Origin: an uncultured Clostridia bacterium
GTDB lineage: Bacteria; Bacillota; Clostridia; Christensenellales; Borkfalkiaceae
Direction: 5' to 3'
DNA length: 64,000 bases
Assembly: GCA_944342025.1 (NCBI GenBank)
Contig: CALVMD010000007.1
Location: 1-64,000, forward strand
In this document: positions 27,068 to 35,314 of the stretch, piece by piece
Layout: every line of letters starts with the position of its first letter
How positions within the stretch are numbered: position 1 is the first letter of the stretch
Translations under genes and position numbers: made by a program
Notes under the pieces: generated by a model
The model's input: only the letters and a program-made list of their open reading frames with translations
Database searches by the model: none
Told to the model about the DNA's origin: nothing

Positions 27068-27550
27068 TCAGACGGCCTCGGCGCCGCAGCCGCACCCGCA
27101 GCCGGAGCCGCAGTGCTCCCTGCTCTTGTCGCCCGCGCCGCACTTGCAGACGCGCACCTCCGCATGATCGTCCAGGACCGATTGCAGGGTCATCGAATCG
27201 AGCACCTCGTTGATGCCCGCGTACAGTTTGCGCCAGACCTCTCCGGAGGCGCATTTTTCGCAGGTCGACGCGATGCAGTCGGCGATCTCCATATTGTCTT
27301 CCAGCGCGCGCGCCACGTCGCCGATGGTGATCTCGGAAGGCGCACGGCGCAGTTTATAGCCGCCCGTGACCCCCCTTTCCGCCGTGACGACGCCCGCGCC
27401 CGAGAGCATGCGCATGATCTTTTCGATATATTTGCCCGAGACCGCGATCTCCTTTTCCAATTGCGACGCGCTCACGCACCGGTCGGGATAATTTTGCGCC
27501 AGAATAAAACAGGCTTTCAGCCCGTACTGCGATTTCGATGAAAGACGCAC
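27068..27550 (-). CDS. Rrf2-family regulator with a cysteine-rich tail
   Basis: 160 residues. The N-terminal winged helix is Rrf2/IscR/CymR-like: MRLSSKSQYGLKACFILAQN, SASQLEKEIAVSGKYIEKIM and GGYKLRRAPSEITIGDV. The effector cysteines (DCIASTCEKCASGEVW) match the three-cysteine cluster site of IscR-like members. After residue 130 comes an unusual tail with eight cysteines (CKCGAGDKSREHC then GSGCGCGCG), not part of the standard family and possibly a metal-binding appendage. First gene of the ISC operon, so it probably controls it and itself. Confidence 0.92.
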   Translation of the reverse strand: MRLSSKSQYGLKACFILAQNYPDRCVSASQLEKEIAVSGKYIEKIMRMLSGAGVVTAERGVTGGYKLRRAPSEITIGDVARALEDNMEIADCIASTCEKCASGEVWRKLYAGINEVLDSMTLQSVLDDHAEVRVCKCGAGDKSREHCGSGCGCGCGAEAV

Positions 27551-27566
27551 GGTTTGCCTCCTTTTA

Positions 27567-27590
27567 ATTGCAACTCATTTGGTAGTATTT
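27567..27590. promoter_or_regulatory. Candidate Rrf2 operator
   Basis: Between the -10 box and the rrf2 start lies an imperfect dyad ACT-N8-AGT within an AT-rich segment (minus strand AATACTACCAAATGAGTTGC). Position just downstream of the promoter suits autorepression. The match to known IscR or CymR sites is loose. Confidence 0.4.
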
Positions 27591-27619
27591 ATTATAGCGA
27601 AAAAAAACATGCCCGTCAA
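27591..27619 (-). promoter_or_regulatory. Promoter of the rrf2-iscS-iscU operon
   Basis: Minus strand TTGACG (27614-27619), 17-nt spacer made largely of a T8 run, TATAAT (27591-27596). The -35 box lies in the loop and stem of the queH terminator. Confidence 0.85.
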
Positions 27620-27633
27620 TCGTTTCGGGCATG
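27600..27633 (-). terminator. Terminator after queH, overlapping the rrf2 promoter
   Basis: Minus-strand stem CATGCCCG / CGGGCATG (27608-27633) followed by eight T residues (27600-27607), 40 nt after the queH stop. Confidence 0.85.
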
Positions 27634-27673
27634 CCTTTTCAATTTTTTGCAAAACCGAGATCAAGCCGCCTTT

Positions 27674-28282
27674 TCAGCCGTCGTTTTTCTTCGTCCAGTC
27701 GGAAAATACGCACCCGCAATAATTCTGGCGGTACAGCTTATGCGCTTCGGCGAGCCGAACCGAACGCAGATAGCCGTTTTCCTTTTTAAAATCGTTGTAC
27801 AGCCACTTCACGCCGTACTTTCCCTGCATTTCTTCGCCCAGCCGATTGAGCCACGCGGCGTTTTTGTGCGGACTGACGGACAGCGTTGAGCAGAACCACG
27901 CAAAGCCGTATTCCTTTGCGGTGCGGGCGGTGCGTTCTAGGCGCAGGCGGTAACACTCATAACACCTTGCGCCCCCTTCGCGCGCCTCCTCGAACCCCTT
28001 TGCGGCGTCAAAAAACTCTTCGGGCGCGTAATCGCAGTCGAGAAAGTCCGCCCAGCCCGTCTCACGCAAAAGGCGCAGCTGTTCGCCCTTGCGCTTTTCG
28101 TATTCCGCGGGATCGGTGATGTTGGGATTATAATAGAAGACGGTGACGGCAAATTTCTCTTTGAGCGCCTCTAAACAGCGGGTCGAACACGGCCCGCAGC
28201 AGCTGTGCAGGAGAAGTTTTTCGCCGTCGGCGGCGCCCGCCGCCTGTTCCTTCATCATCTTGTTGTAATCGGGCTTATTCAT
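27674..28282 (-). CDS. queH: Epoxyqueuosine reductase QueH
   Basis: 202-residue member of the former DUF208 family, which reduces epoxyqueuosine to queuosine in tRNA as the non-cobalamin alternative to QueG. LLLHSCCGPCSTRC near residue 25 and CYECYRLRLERTA (around residue 110) carry the family's cysteine pairs for the Fe-S cluster, and YYNPNITDPAEYEKRK is diagnostic. There is no ribosome site before the ATG; a -10 box ends 6 nt upstream, suggesting a leaderless mRNA. The gene has its own promoter and terminator. Confidence 0.95.
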   Translation of the reverse strand: MNKPDYNKMMKEQAAGAADGEKLLLHSCCGPCSTRCLEALKEKFAVTVFYYNPNITDPAEYEKRKGEQLRLLRETGWADFLDCDYAPEEFFDAAKGFEEAREGGARCYECYRLRLERTARTAKEYGFAWFCSTLSVSPHKNAAWLNRLGEEMQGKYGVKWLYNDFKKENGYLRSVRLAEAHKLYRQNYCGCVFSDWTKKNDG

Positions 28283-28288
28283 GCCGCC

Positions 28289-28317
28289 ATTGTAACATAC
28301 CGCACCGAAAAACGCAA
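28289..28317 (-). promoter_or_regulatory. Promoter of queH (leaderless arrangement)
   Basis: Minus strand TTGCGT (28312-28317), 17-nt spacer, TACAAT (28289-28294), then 6 nt GGCGGC and the ATG. The expected start nucleotide is the A of the ATG. Confidence 0.65.
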
Positions 28318-28369
28318 GCGGCGGGATCGGGCAAAACGGCGAGGCGGATGAAATTGTATCGGCGGTTTC

Positions 28370-29953
28370 CTATTTACCGCTGTCGCCGTAGTTGGAAAGC
28401 ACGCGCGCGGACGGATCGTTCACGTTGCAGCCCTCCCATTTTTTGTTGGGCATCCAAAACCCTTTGATCATCTTCGCCTGACCCGGGTAATGCTTTTCGA
28501 AAAGTTCGCGGTATAAAAGGCTCTCCTTCGTGAACGGCTTTGCGTGGTAGGCATACTTTTTGGCGGTCTCCTTCCAGTCGTCGCCGTACTTTTCTTCGGC
28601 GTATTCCTTGATGTCGTCCACCATCGAATGCCCCACCGCGTCGGAAAAGGCCGCCTTTTCGCGCCAGAGGATATTTTCGGGCAGATAGTCCCCTTCGAAC
28701 GCCTTGCGCAGAAGATACTTGCCCTTGCCGTAAGTGTTCCGTTTGAGCGCGGGATCGACGCTCATGACATATCTGACGAAATCGAGGTCGCCGAACGGCA
28801 CGCGCGCCTCCATCGAATGGACCGAAATGCAGCGGTCGGCGCGCAGGACGTCGTACATGTGCAGCTCGCGCACGCGCTTTTGTGCCTCTTTTTGAAACGC
28901 TTCGGCGTCGGGCGCGAAGTCGGTATATTTATAGCCGAAAAGTTCGTCCGAGATCTCGCCCGTGAGGAGGACGCGCACGTCGGAGATCTCGTGGATCTTT
29001 TTGCAGATGAGATACATCCCCATCGACGCGCGCACCGTCGTGATGTCGAACGTGCCGAGCGCCGCAACGACCGTTTCGAGCGCGGAAAGCACTTCCTCGC
29101 GGGTGATAATGATCTCGCTGTGCACGCTGCCGAGGTAATCCGCCGCTTCTTTTGCATATTTGAGGTCGATCGCGTCTTTATCCATGCCGACGGCAAACGT
29201 CTTGATGGGGCGGCGCAGGATTTTCGTGCCGATGGCGCAAACGAGAGAGCTGTCCAGCCCGCCCGAAAGGAGAAATCCGACGGGTGCGTCCGCGTCAAGG
29301 CGCTTTCTGACCCCCTCGGTCAGTTTTACGTTGATGTTGCGGCATACCGTGTCGACAGGGTCGCGGCGGATCTCCTTCACTTCGGCAATGTCGCAAAATT
29401 TATAAAACCGCCCTTTATAATAATAGTGTCCCGGAGGGAAGGGCACGATCTCCCCTTCCGTCCAGCCGATCAAATTTTTCGGCTCGCTCGCAAAGACGAT
29501 CGCGCCGTTTTCGAGATAGGCATAGTACAGCGGACGGATGCCGATCGGATCGCGCGCGGCGATATATTCGTGCGTCTGCCCGTCGTAGAGGACGAGCGCA
29601 AACTCGCCATCGAGCATGGAAAACATCTTCAGCCCGTATTCACGGTACAGGGGCAGAAGGATCTCGCAGTCGCTGTCCGACAGAAAGGTATAACCGATCG
29701 ATTCGAGCTGTTTTTTCATGGGGCGGAACCCGTAGATCTCGCCGTTGCACACGAGCTTGTCTTTGCCCATCGAAAAGGGCTGCATGCCCAGTGCGTTCAG
29801 CCCCATGATCGCGAGGCGATGAAAGGCCATATAGCCCGTAGGCGTGCGCTCGATGCGGCTCATGTCAGGCCCGCGCGAAACGGTGCGGTAAAATCCTTCC
29901 GTCATCTTTTTGTAATCGACCTCTTTGGTCGTGCAGCAGAAAATGGAACACAT
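28370..29953 (-). CDS. asnB: Asparagine synthetase (glutamine-hydrolysing)
   Basis: 527 residues. Cys2 is the glutaminase nucleophile (MCSIFCC), LVCNGEIYGFRPMK and FALVLYD belong to the N-terminal amidotransferase domain, and LLSGGLDSSLV near residue 230 is the ATP pyrophosphatase loop of the synthetase domain. C-terminal SVHSMEARVPFGD and LPENILWREKAAFSDAVG fit AsnB. It converts aspartate to asparagine with glutamine as nitrogen donor. A T-box leader lies directly upstream, so expression should rise when tRNA-Asn is uncharged. GGGAG 8 nt before the ATG. Confidence 0.97.
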   Translation of the reverse strand: MCSIFCCTTKEVDYKKMTEGFYRTVSRGPDMSRIERTPTGYMAFHRLAIMGLNALGMQPFSMGKDKLVCNGEIYGFRPMKKQLESIGYTFLSDSDCEILLPLYREYGLKMFSMLDGEFALVLYDGQTHEYIAARDPIGIRPLYYAYLENGAIVFASEPKNLIGWTEGEIVPFPPGHYYYKGRFYKFCDIAEVKEIRRDPVDTVCRNINVKLTEGVRKRLDADAPVGFLLSGGLDSSLVCAIGTKILRRPIKTFAVGMDKDAIDLKYAKEAADYLGSVHSEIIITREEVLSALETVVAALGTFDITTVRASMGMYLICKKIHEISDVRVLLTGEISDELFGYKYTDFAPDAEAFQKEAQKRVRELHMYDVLRADRCISVHSMEARVPFGDLDFVRYVMSVDPALKRNTYGKGKYLLRKAFEGDYLPENILWREKAAFSDAVGHSMVDDIKEYAEEKYGDDWKETAKKYAYHAKPFTKESLLYRELFEKHYPGQAKMIKGFWMPNKKWEGCNVNDPSARVLSNYGDSGK

Positions 29954-29982
29954 AACGTTTCTCCCGTCCCCGCGGCGCGGGG

Positions 29983-30262
29983 AAATAAAAAAGACAGCCC
30001 CACACCCTGAAATTTCAGGGCGATGGGCTGTCGGTCTCTCGCGGTGCCACCTGAATTGTCCCCTTGCGGGTCTCCGCCTTCCGTCAAAGGCTTTGGCTGT
30101 AACGGGCCGCCCGTCGGGGACTAATGACTTGCAAAAGCGTTCGCCCCTGCCGCTCGCGGGTGTTTTTCACGAAGGTCTCCCTGCCGCGCTTTCAGCAAAA
30201 TGCGCCGCTCTCTTTGAAGGAGGCTCCCCCGGTACTTTTCCCGGTCGCCGCGTTTATTTTCG
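29983..30262 (-). promoter_or_regulatory. T-box riboswitch leader of asnB
   Basis: On the minus strand the conserved T-box sequence AGGTGGCACCGCG lies at 30040-30052, followed by a terminator with stem GACAGCCC/GGGCTGTC (about 29992-30033) and a T-rich tract (29983-29991). Upstream, stem I features include AGTA (near 30230), AAAGAGAGC and GCTGAAAGCGC. An AAC followed by A (AAC at 30162-30164) in GTGAAAAACA is the likely specifier, fitting asparagine. Uncharged tRNA-Asn would favour the antiterminator. The specifier assignment is by eye and tentative; the T-box itself is clear. Confidence 0.9.
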
Positions 30263-30268
30263 CAAATG

Positions 30269-30298
30269 ATTGTATCATAAACCCGGCGCGGCTGTCAA
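30269..30298 (-). promoter_or_regulatory. Promoter of the T-box/asnB transcript
   Basis: Minus strand TTGACA (30293-30298), 18-nt spacer, TACAAT (30269-30274). Start expected near 30262, giving a leader of about 310 nt. Confidence 0.8.
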
Positions 30299-30367
30299 TC
30301 TTTTTCCGCCGCCGAGCGGTATCGCGATTTTGAAAGGATGCTATCAACAAAACAAATACTTTTTTGT

Positions 30368-31059
30368 TCATTTCTCCGCATGCCGTCCGTTTTCTTCCGC
30401 CGATCCTTTCGTTTCGGAAACATTTCCGCTTTCTTCCGCGCTGCCGCCGAGCGTTTCAGCGGCGCCGCGCGCAGGATCGCCCGCAGAAGCCTCTGAAACC
30501 GTTTCCGCCGCAAAAGGCGCATCCATTTTCCGAAGGAACCTGCGGAACTGAAAGAAAAACAGGATGGCTGTAAACATCACCGCGACCGTATCCGCGATCG
30601 GCTCCGCCATAAAGACGGCCGTCGCCTGATCCGCCGTATATAAGAGAGGCATGATATAAATGAGCGGCAACAGAAGCACAAACTTACGCACCACCGCCAC
30701 GATCACGGAAGCCGCCGCGTTGCCCATCGAAGTGAATGTCATTTGGCAGGCGATCTGAATGCCGAACAAAACCAAAACCCCCAGATAAATGCGCAGCGCG
30801 GGGATCGTATAGCGCACGAACTCTTCGTTCGTGTTAAACATCATGACAAATGCCTGCGGAACGGCCATAACGAGCGCCCAGAGCGTTACCGAATAACAAA
30901 GGCTGGAAATCAAGAGAAGTTTGAACGCTTTCTTTACGCGAGCCGAATTTCTCGCACCGTAATTATAACTGATGATCGGCTGTGCGCCCTGCCTAAATAG
31001 TCCTTCCCTTCCCGTTTTTCGGTTGCCGCATTCTGCGGCTGTGTCTCCGCTTCGCTCAT
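30368..31059 (-). pseudogene. MATE-family efflux transporter, internally deleted
   Basis: From ATG 31059 the frame reads MSEAETQPQNAATEKREGKD then YLG, typical of the cytoplasmic start of a MATE protein. Near 30990 the sequence jumps, in another frame, to QGAQPIISYNYGARNS, the hallmark of the second half of MATE proteins, followed by helices to the stop at 30368 and a hydrophilic Ser/Glu/Ala tail. Around 220-250 residues normally lying between are missing, including the first transmembrane bundle. It cannot make a working multidrug/Na+ antiporter. A TATAAT box (31099-31104, minus) lies upstream. Confidence 0.85.
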
Positions 31060-31213
31060 TTTTATTCCCCGACGCTATCCATGGTCCTTTTTGCAGCTAT
31101 TATACGCAGCTTTATGTAGATACCATGAAATTCTTATGAGCGCTCTTCAAAACTATGGTGACGCCGATCTGCGTCCCGACTTTATTTTCCCGCTGTGCCG
31201 CAGAGTCTCGACC
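31060..31213. other. Short gene-free stretch upstream of the MATE remnant
   Basis: Only the possible -10 box of the MATE remnant (31099-31104) is seen. No coding frame or hairpin of note. Confidence 0.4.
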
Positions 31214-32470
31214 TTATCGGTTAAAATCCCTGACAGCCTCGACCATTGCCATGATGTTTTCGATCGGCGTTTTCGCCACGATGTTGTGGATGGAACCGAA
31301 AACGTACCCGCCGCCCTTGCCGAATATGCGCAGACGCTCCTGCACCTGCGCGTAGACTTCTTCCGGCGTGCCGTAAGGCAGCGTTTTCTGCGTGTCGACG
31401 CCGCCGCCCCAAAACACGATCTGCCCGCCGAAACGGTCTTTCAGCCGCTGCGCGTCCATGTTCGCCGCCGAAACCTGCACGGGATTCACGATATCGACTC
31501 CCATCTCGATCAGATCTGGCAGAATGTTGTAAATGCTGCCGCAGGTATGGAAAAAGGTCTTCCAGTTCGTATTTTTATGCACCCAGTCGTTGATGCGGCG
31601 GTAAAAAGGTTTGTAAAGATCGCGGAATACGTCGGGAGAGACAAACTCCCCTTTCTGCGTGCCGAAGTCTGTACCGCTGATCCAGACGATCTGGATCCTG
31701 TCCCCCACCGCCTGGCGGTATATTTCGAGATTTTTCAGCATGACCTGCGTCTGCATCTCGAAAACCGTTTTGATATAATCGGGATAGAGGATGTGCGCCA
31801 TCAGCCAGTCGTCCATCCGCCGGATGCCCTTCGGATGCTTTTCCGAAATGCCGGGAAGGATCGCCGCGTCGCCCAGCCCTCCTCCGCCGAGATTGCCGAT
31901 TATGGCGTAATCCGTCTCTTCGAACAGTTTTTTCGACTGCGCCTCGTAATATTTCGCGCTCTCGTCGCTCATCACCGAAAAGGCCTCTTTCCAGTCTTCT
32001 TCCGGCGTGAGGGCGTCTTCGTCGAAATCGCCGTTGCGCACGATGCCGTCGAAAAAGTAACTGTCTTTGGGCATTTTTGCGCACGGCGGCAGAGCCGTGT
32101 CACCCTGCGCATAGGTATAATAATCGCCGTCGCGCACGTCAAAGCGGAAAGTTTCGGAAACGGTGCAGGGCGTTCCGTCCGTCATGGAAAAGGGCTGCGC
32201 GCCGCAGATCTTATTGCCGAACATGTCGTGCGTTCCGTTTAATCCGATCACGTCGCTCCCGAAATAATCGCGGAGCTGTTCGTCCACTTCGCCGAGCAGC
32301 TGATAGATCTCCGCGATCCTGACAGGCTCTTCTGTCAGCCCGAGTTTTTTGCGAAGCTGATAGATCACGCTCGCGCTCAGCCCCGTCTGCCCCGTGGCGC
32401 CGATGTCGACGGGGATCTTATCCGGCTGCCGATGCGAAATCGCGGCGGCCACTCTCTCTCTTTTCGTCAT
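31214..32470 (-). CDS. UroD-like (MtaA/CmuA-type) protein
   Basis: 418 residues of the uroporphyrinogen decarboxylase superfamily, which also holds corrinoid and coenzyme-M methyltransferases. N-terminal MTKRERVAAAISHRQPDKIP matches the latter, as does FHTCGSIYNILPDLIEMGVD, whose His-x-Cys resembles the zinc site of MtaA/MtbA. True heme UroD is unlikely given the length, the motif and the sugar-operon setting. It ends a four-gene chain coupled by ATGA overlaps. No corrinoid protein gene is nearby, so methyl transfer is a hypothesis. Confidence 0.8.
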   Translation of the reverse strand: MTKRERVAAAISHRQPDKIPVDIGATGQTGLSASVIYQLRKKLGLTEEPVRIAEIYQLLGEVDEQLRDYFGSDVIGLNGTHDMFGNKICGAQPFSMTDGTPCTVSETFRFDVRDGDYYTYAQGDTALPPCAKMPKDSYFFDGIVRNGDFDEDALTPEEDWKEAFSVMSDESAKYYEAQSKKLFEETDYAIIGNLGGGGLGDAAILPGISEKHPKGIRRMDDWLMAHILYPDYIKTVFEMQTQVMLKNLEIYRQAVGDRIQIVWISGTDFGTQKGEFVSPDVFRDLYKPFYRRINDWVHKNTNWKTFFHTCGSIYNILPDLIEMGVDIVNPVQVSAANMDAQRLKDRFGGQIVFWGGGVDTQKTLPYGTPEEVYAQVQERLRIFGKGGGYVFGSIHNIVAKTPIENIMAMVEAVRDFNR

Positions 32471-33024
32471 TGCACCTCTCCCAAAATCTGCAAATCGTAT
32501 TTCTGATACAGATCGATCTTATCCAGCCGCAGGCCCTCGCTTTCCGTGACGTAAAAGGTCGCAGGCCTGCCGCGGCCGTAAGCGCATTCGCCGTGCGGTA
32601 CGCCCGCTTTCATTACAAAAAAACTCACCTGCGGATCGTTGAACACGACATCGAGCAAAACAAAATCTTCCGAACGCAAAGTTCCCTTTTGCAGCCCTTC
32701 CAAAAGTTCTTCCCTCGGCAGCAGGCAAACGAGCAAATACATAGGCCGCTCGTTTCTTCCTCCGAGCAGTATAAACTCCTCGTTGACCTGATGGGTGGCG
32801 AAAGAAGAAAATTTCTCGTTGTCGATCTCGACGGCCGCCAGCATGTGCCCGCCCTCTTGGGCGGGCGCCGCATAGATCTTTTCGCCCCGCCCTTCGCCCG
32901 AAGCCACGCCCGCGCGGTGCTCTTCCCGCGAGGGGAGAAGGCGTATGACCGCGCCGCGCCTCTCTAATTTTTCCATGACCTCGGGCGTCATCTTTTCGGG
33001 ACGCAATTTCAATAAACTCTTCAT
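32467..33024 (-). CDS. Hypothetical protein in UroD/GH operon
   Basis: 185 residues from ATG 33024, which overlaps the stop of the hydrolase gene; its own stop overlaps the UroD-like start. No signal peptide or transmembrane helix. Segments VNEEFILLGGRNERPMYLLV, FNDPQVSFFVMKAGVPHGE and GRPATFYVTESEG suggest a beta-sandwich or cupin-like fold, with conserved-looking His and Glu in PHGECAYG. The family is not recognised. Coupled translation ties its job to the flanking hydrolase and UroD-like proteins. Confidence 0.65.
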   Translation of the reverse strand: MKSLLKLRPEKMTPEVMEKLERRGAVIRLLPSREEHRAGVASGEGRGEKIYAAPAQEGGHMLAAVEIDNEKFSSFATHQVNEEFILLGGRNERPMYLLVCLLPREELLEGLQKGTLRSEDFVLLDVVFNDPQVSFFVMKAGVPHGECAYGRGRPATFYVTESEGLRLDKIDLYQKYDLQILGEVQ

Positions 33025-34010
33025 GACCGATCGCACAGCCCCAACTGTTTTATGTATTCCAGCTCTTTCGGATCGTAAGGCGACCCGTCTTTGCGGAAAA
33101 TGTCATGAAACCAAACCTCGGGTTCCGCATGTTCGCTCCAGCCCCAGGGATAATGCGTCTGCGTTCTGCCGTTCACCAAGCCCCACTGATAACACCCTAT
33201 GTTCTTTTCTTTGAATATGGAAAGATTGTCCAGGATGGTCGAAGAACGTTGCCGAGCCATCCATTCGGTACAGATCAAAGGCTTGCCGTATTTTTCCAAT
33301 TTTGCAATGATTTCGGCAAGTTTTTCGGGCGTGTCGTAATTGTGGAAGGATACGACGTCGGAAAATTCGATGCTCTCTTTTTCCAGAACGCGAAGCGCGT
33401 CGTTCGCGGGTTCGATCTCGTATCCCCAAATCCCCGCCGTAACGGGCTGCGTAAGCGGGATCTCCCTTGCCCACGCAAAGGCATTTAAAAGCAGTCTTTC
33501 GCTCTTCCGTCCGCGGCCCGTATTGCCCGGTTCGTTGTACAGATCCCACATATATATGCGGCGGTCCGCCGCATAGCGCGACAGGATCTCCCAAGCATAC
33601 TCCCGAACGATCTTTTCGGAACCGTCGTACGCATTTCCGGGGCAGGCGCACCAGACGCTGTTGTGCGTGAACGGAACGGGCGCCGTCTGCCCGTCGTATT
33701 TTACGTCGCCGTTCCCGCAGTCGTCGAAGAGTACGGGCATCACGGTATAACCCTCTTCGTCGGCGATCTGCAAAAAGCGGTCGAACGTATGCAAAGACGT
33801 CTTTCTTTCTCTCTCCCAAACGGCGAAGGAAAGAAATACGCGCACGCTGTTATACCCCCATGCGGCGGCAAGTTTCAGCTCTTTTCGGATCGTATCGGGA
33901 TCGAAGAGATCCTTTCTCCACATTTCGACGGGATTTGCCGCCGTAGACGGCAAAAAATTCGCCCCCAACACAAATCCTTTTCCGCCGCAGTTCTTCTTGT
34001 CCATCTTCAT
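33021..34010 (-). CDS. GH5-like (clan GH-A) glycoside hydrolase
   Basis: 329 residues, no signal peptide, so intracellular. TIM-barrel features: GANFLPSTAANPVEMWR, GYNSVRVFLSFAVWE, the acid/base Glu in YMWDLYNEPGN (about residue 165) and the nucleophile Glu in PLICTEWMARQR (about residue 250), with SFHNYD on the strand between. This pattern is common to GH5 and related cellulase-fold enzymes including mannan- and glucan-cleaving members. AGGGAG lies upstream of the ATG, which overlaps the preceding stop. Exact family and substrate cannot be settled. Confidence 0.82.
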   Translation of the reverse strand: MKMDKKNCGGKGFVLGANFLPSTAANPVEMWRKDLFDPDTIRKELKLAAAWGYNSVRVFLSFAVWERERKTSLHTFDRFLQIADEEGYTVMPVLFDDCGNGDVKYDGQTAPVPFTHNSVWCACPGNAYDGSEKIVREYAWEILSRYAADRRIYMWDLYNEPGNTGRGRKSERLLLNAFAWAREIPLTQPVTAGIWGYEIEPANDALRVLEKESIEFSDVVSFHNYDTPEKLAEIIAKLEKYGKPLICTEWMARQRSSTILDNLSIFKEKNIGCYQWGLVNGRTQTHYPWGWSEHAEPEVWFHDIFRKDGSPYDPKELEYIKQLGLCDRS

Positions 34011-34741
34011 GATTCTCCCTTTTGATATACTCTGCCGAACACTTCGCGCTGCGCGAGTTCGTAATCCATCACGATAAAATCGTCAAACTGTGCCATCGCG
34101 CCGTGCGCGTAAAAACCGACCCTGCCCGAGGCATACGCATCGTCCTTTACGGTGAGAATCGGTTCTCTCGTAGAGGAAGGATTTTTCTTCGACGGGTCTT
34201 TCACGTCCGCGTCGAACGAATACGGGTTCAGATACACCCTGATCTCGTCTCCGCAGATCGAAACGCGCAGCAGATTGCGCCAGCCCGTCCAAAGCTTGTC
34301 GTCTATTCCGAACTCGACCGAATCGAGCACCGTGAGTTTGCCGCCGGACAGTTTGCAGACGGACACGTCGTTGATGGTCAGCCTGACCAAATACCCGTTG
34401 CCCGCGCCGTCGTAGCGCAGCAGAAGCCCCGCGCCCTTTGCATTGAAATTTTTGATCTTGACCGTCGATTCGATGTAATAATCGGACATGGCGTAATATT
34501 TTTCGTCGTTGACGATCTCTTTTTTGACCGCTTCGTTTGCGTTGACCCGGCGGTAATAGTCGGGCGCGTACTCCTCTACATAGTCGCTCAGGTCTACGAA
34601 CAGTCCCTGGCGCACGCCTTCCGCAACGCCGCCGTTATACCAGTTGCCGCACATGATGATGTCCGGCAGTTTTTTGTCCGTCATCATGGTGTTGAACTGC
34701 TCGCGCGCGCTCGTCAGGTCGATAGACGGATGACGGAACGT
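34007..34741 (-). pseudogene. Chimeric remnant: solute-binding protein fragment fused to a lectin-like domain
   Basis: The frame enters at a break near 34741 without a start or signal peptide. The first part (FRHPSIDLTSAREQFNTMM, LPDIIMCGNWYNGG, GLFVDLSDYVEEYAPDYY, ending EKYYAMSDYY) is the mid-N-terminal part of a family 1 sugar-binding protein. It then passes in frame, near 34480, into a concanavalin-like module (STVKIKNFNAKGAGLLLRYD, then WRNLLRVSICGDEIRVYLN, AQFDDFIVMDYEL). A normal binding protein would continue for 300 more residues. This looks like the product of two deletions. Its stop overlaps the downstream hydrolase start (ATGA), so the downstream genes may have lost their promoter. 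Confidence 0.8.
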
Positions 34742-35229
34742 GAGTTTCGGAGATCGTCTGGATGAACGAAGGATGGATCGAATACAATTTCCCGAAGCGG
34801 TTCGAAGACGAAAAACGACTGGACGAGATCAAGTTTTCTTTCGAGATCTGTTCGGAAAGCCCGAACTACCGCCTCGATTACCCTTCCGAACTGACCGTAT
34901 GGGTCAACGGCGTGGAAATACTCACTTTTATTTCTCCGGGAGATTTCGGCGGAAGAAAGGGCAAATTTTCTCCCGACTGGTGGCCGCAGATCAGCACGCA
35001 ATACGGTCTATTGACGAGCGTAGCCATCCGCAGGAACGGCGCCTATCTGAACGAGCGTCTCGTAAACCGCGACATATGCCTGGGCGATCTGCGTTTTGCG
35101 GAAAATCAATGCGTGCGTTTCCGCGTGGGCAATAAGGACGACTGCCGCCTTAAAGGTGGATTCAACCTGTTCGGCAAATCGTTCGGAGATTACAACCAGG
35201 ATATTCTCATGGAAGTCGTCCTGCGATAA
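34742..35229 (+). pseudogene. C-terminal remnant of an ArsR-like regulator with a sugar-sensing domain
   Basis: The open frame enters from the break at about 34741 as SEIVWMNEGWIEYNFPKRFE and continues through LTVWVNGVEILTFISPGDFG to DYNQDILMEVVLR. This resembles the C-terminal part of clostridial ArsR-type regulators that carry a beta-rich ligand domain after the winged helix; the DNA-binding half is missing. It is divergent from, and abuts, the truncated binding protein. A strong terminator follows at 35229. The family attribution is from memory of similar proteins and is moderate. Confidence 0.6.
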
Positions 35230-35267
35230 AACGAGAGCCCCCGGGCTTCTGCCGGGGGCTCTCGTTT
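35229..35267. terminator. Terminator between ArsR-like remnant and metallophosphoesterase
   Basis: Perfect 16-bp stem AAACGAGAGCCCCCGG / complement with a 7-nt loop. It overlaps the ArsR-like stop region and serves both convergent genes. Confidence 0.85.
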
Positions 35268-35314
35268 GTCTCTCGAATATAAAGTTAAAAAACTTTTCCG
35301 GGAAAGATTTCCCC

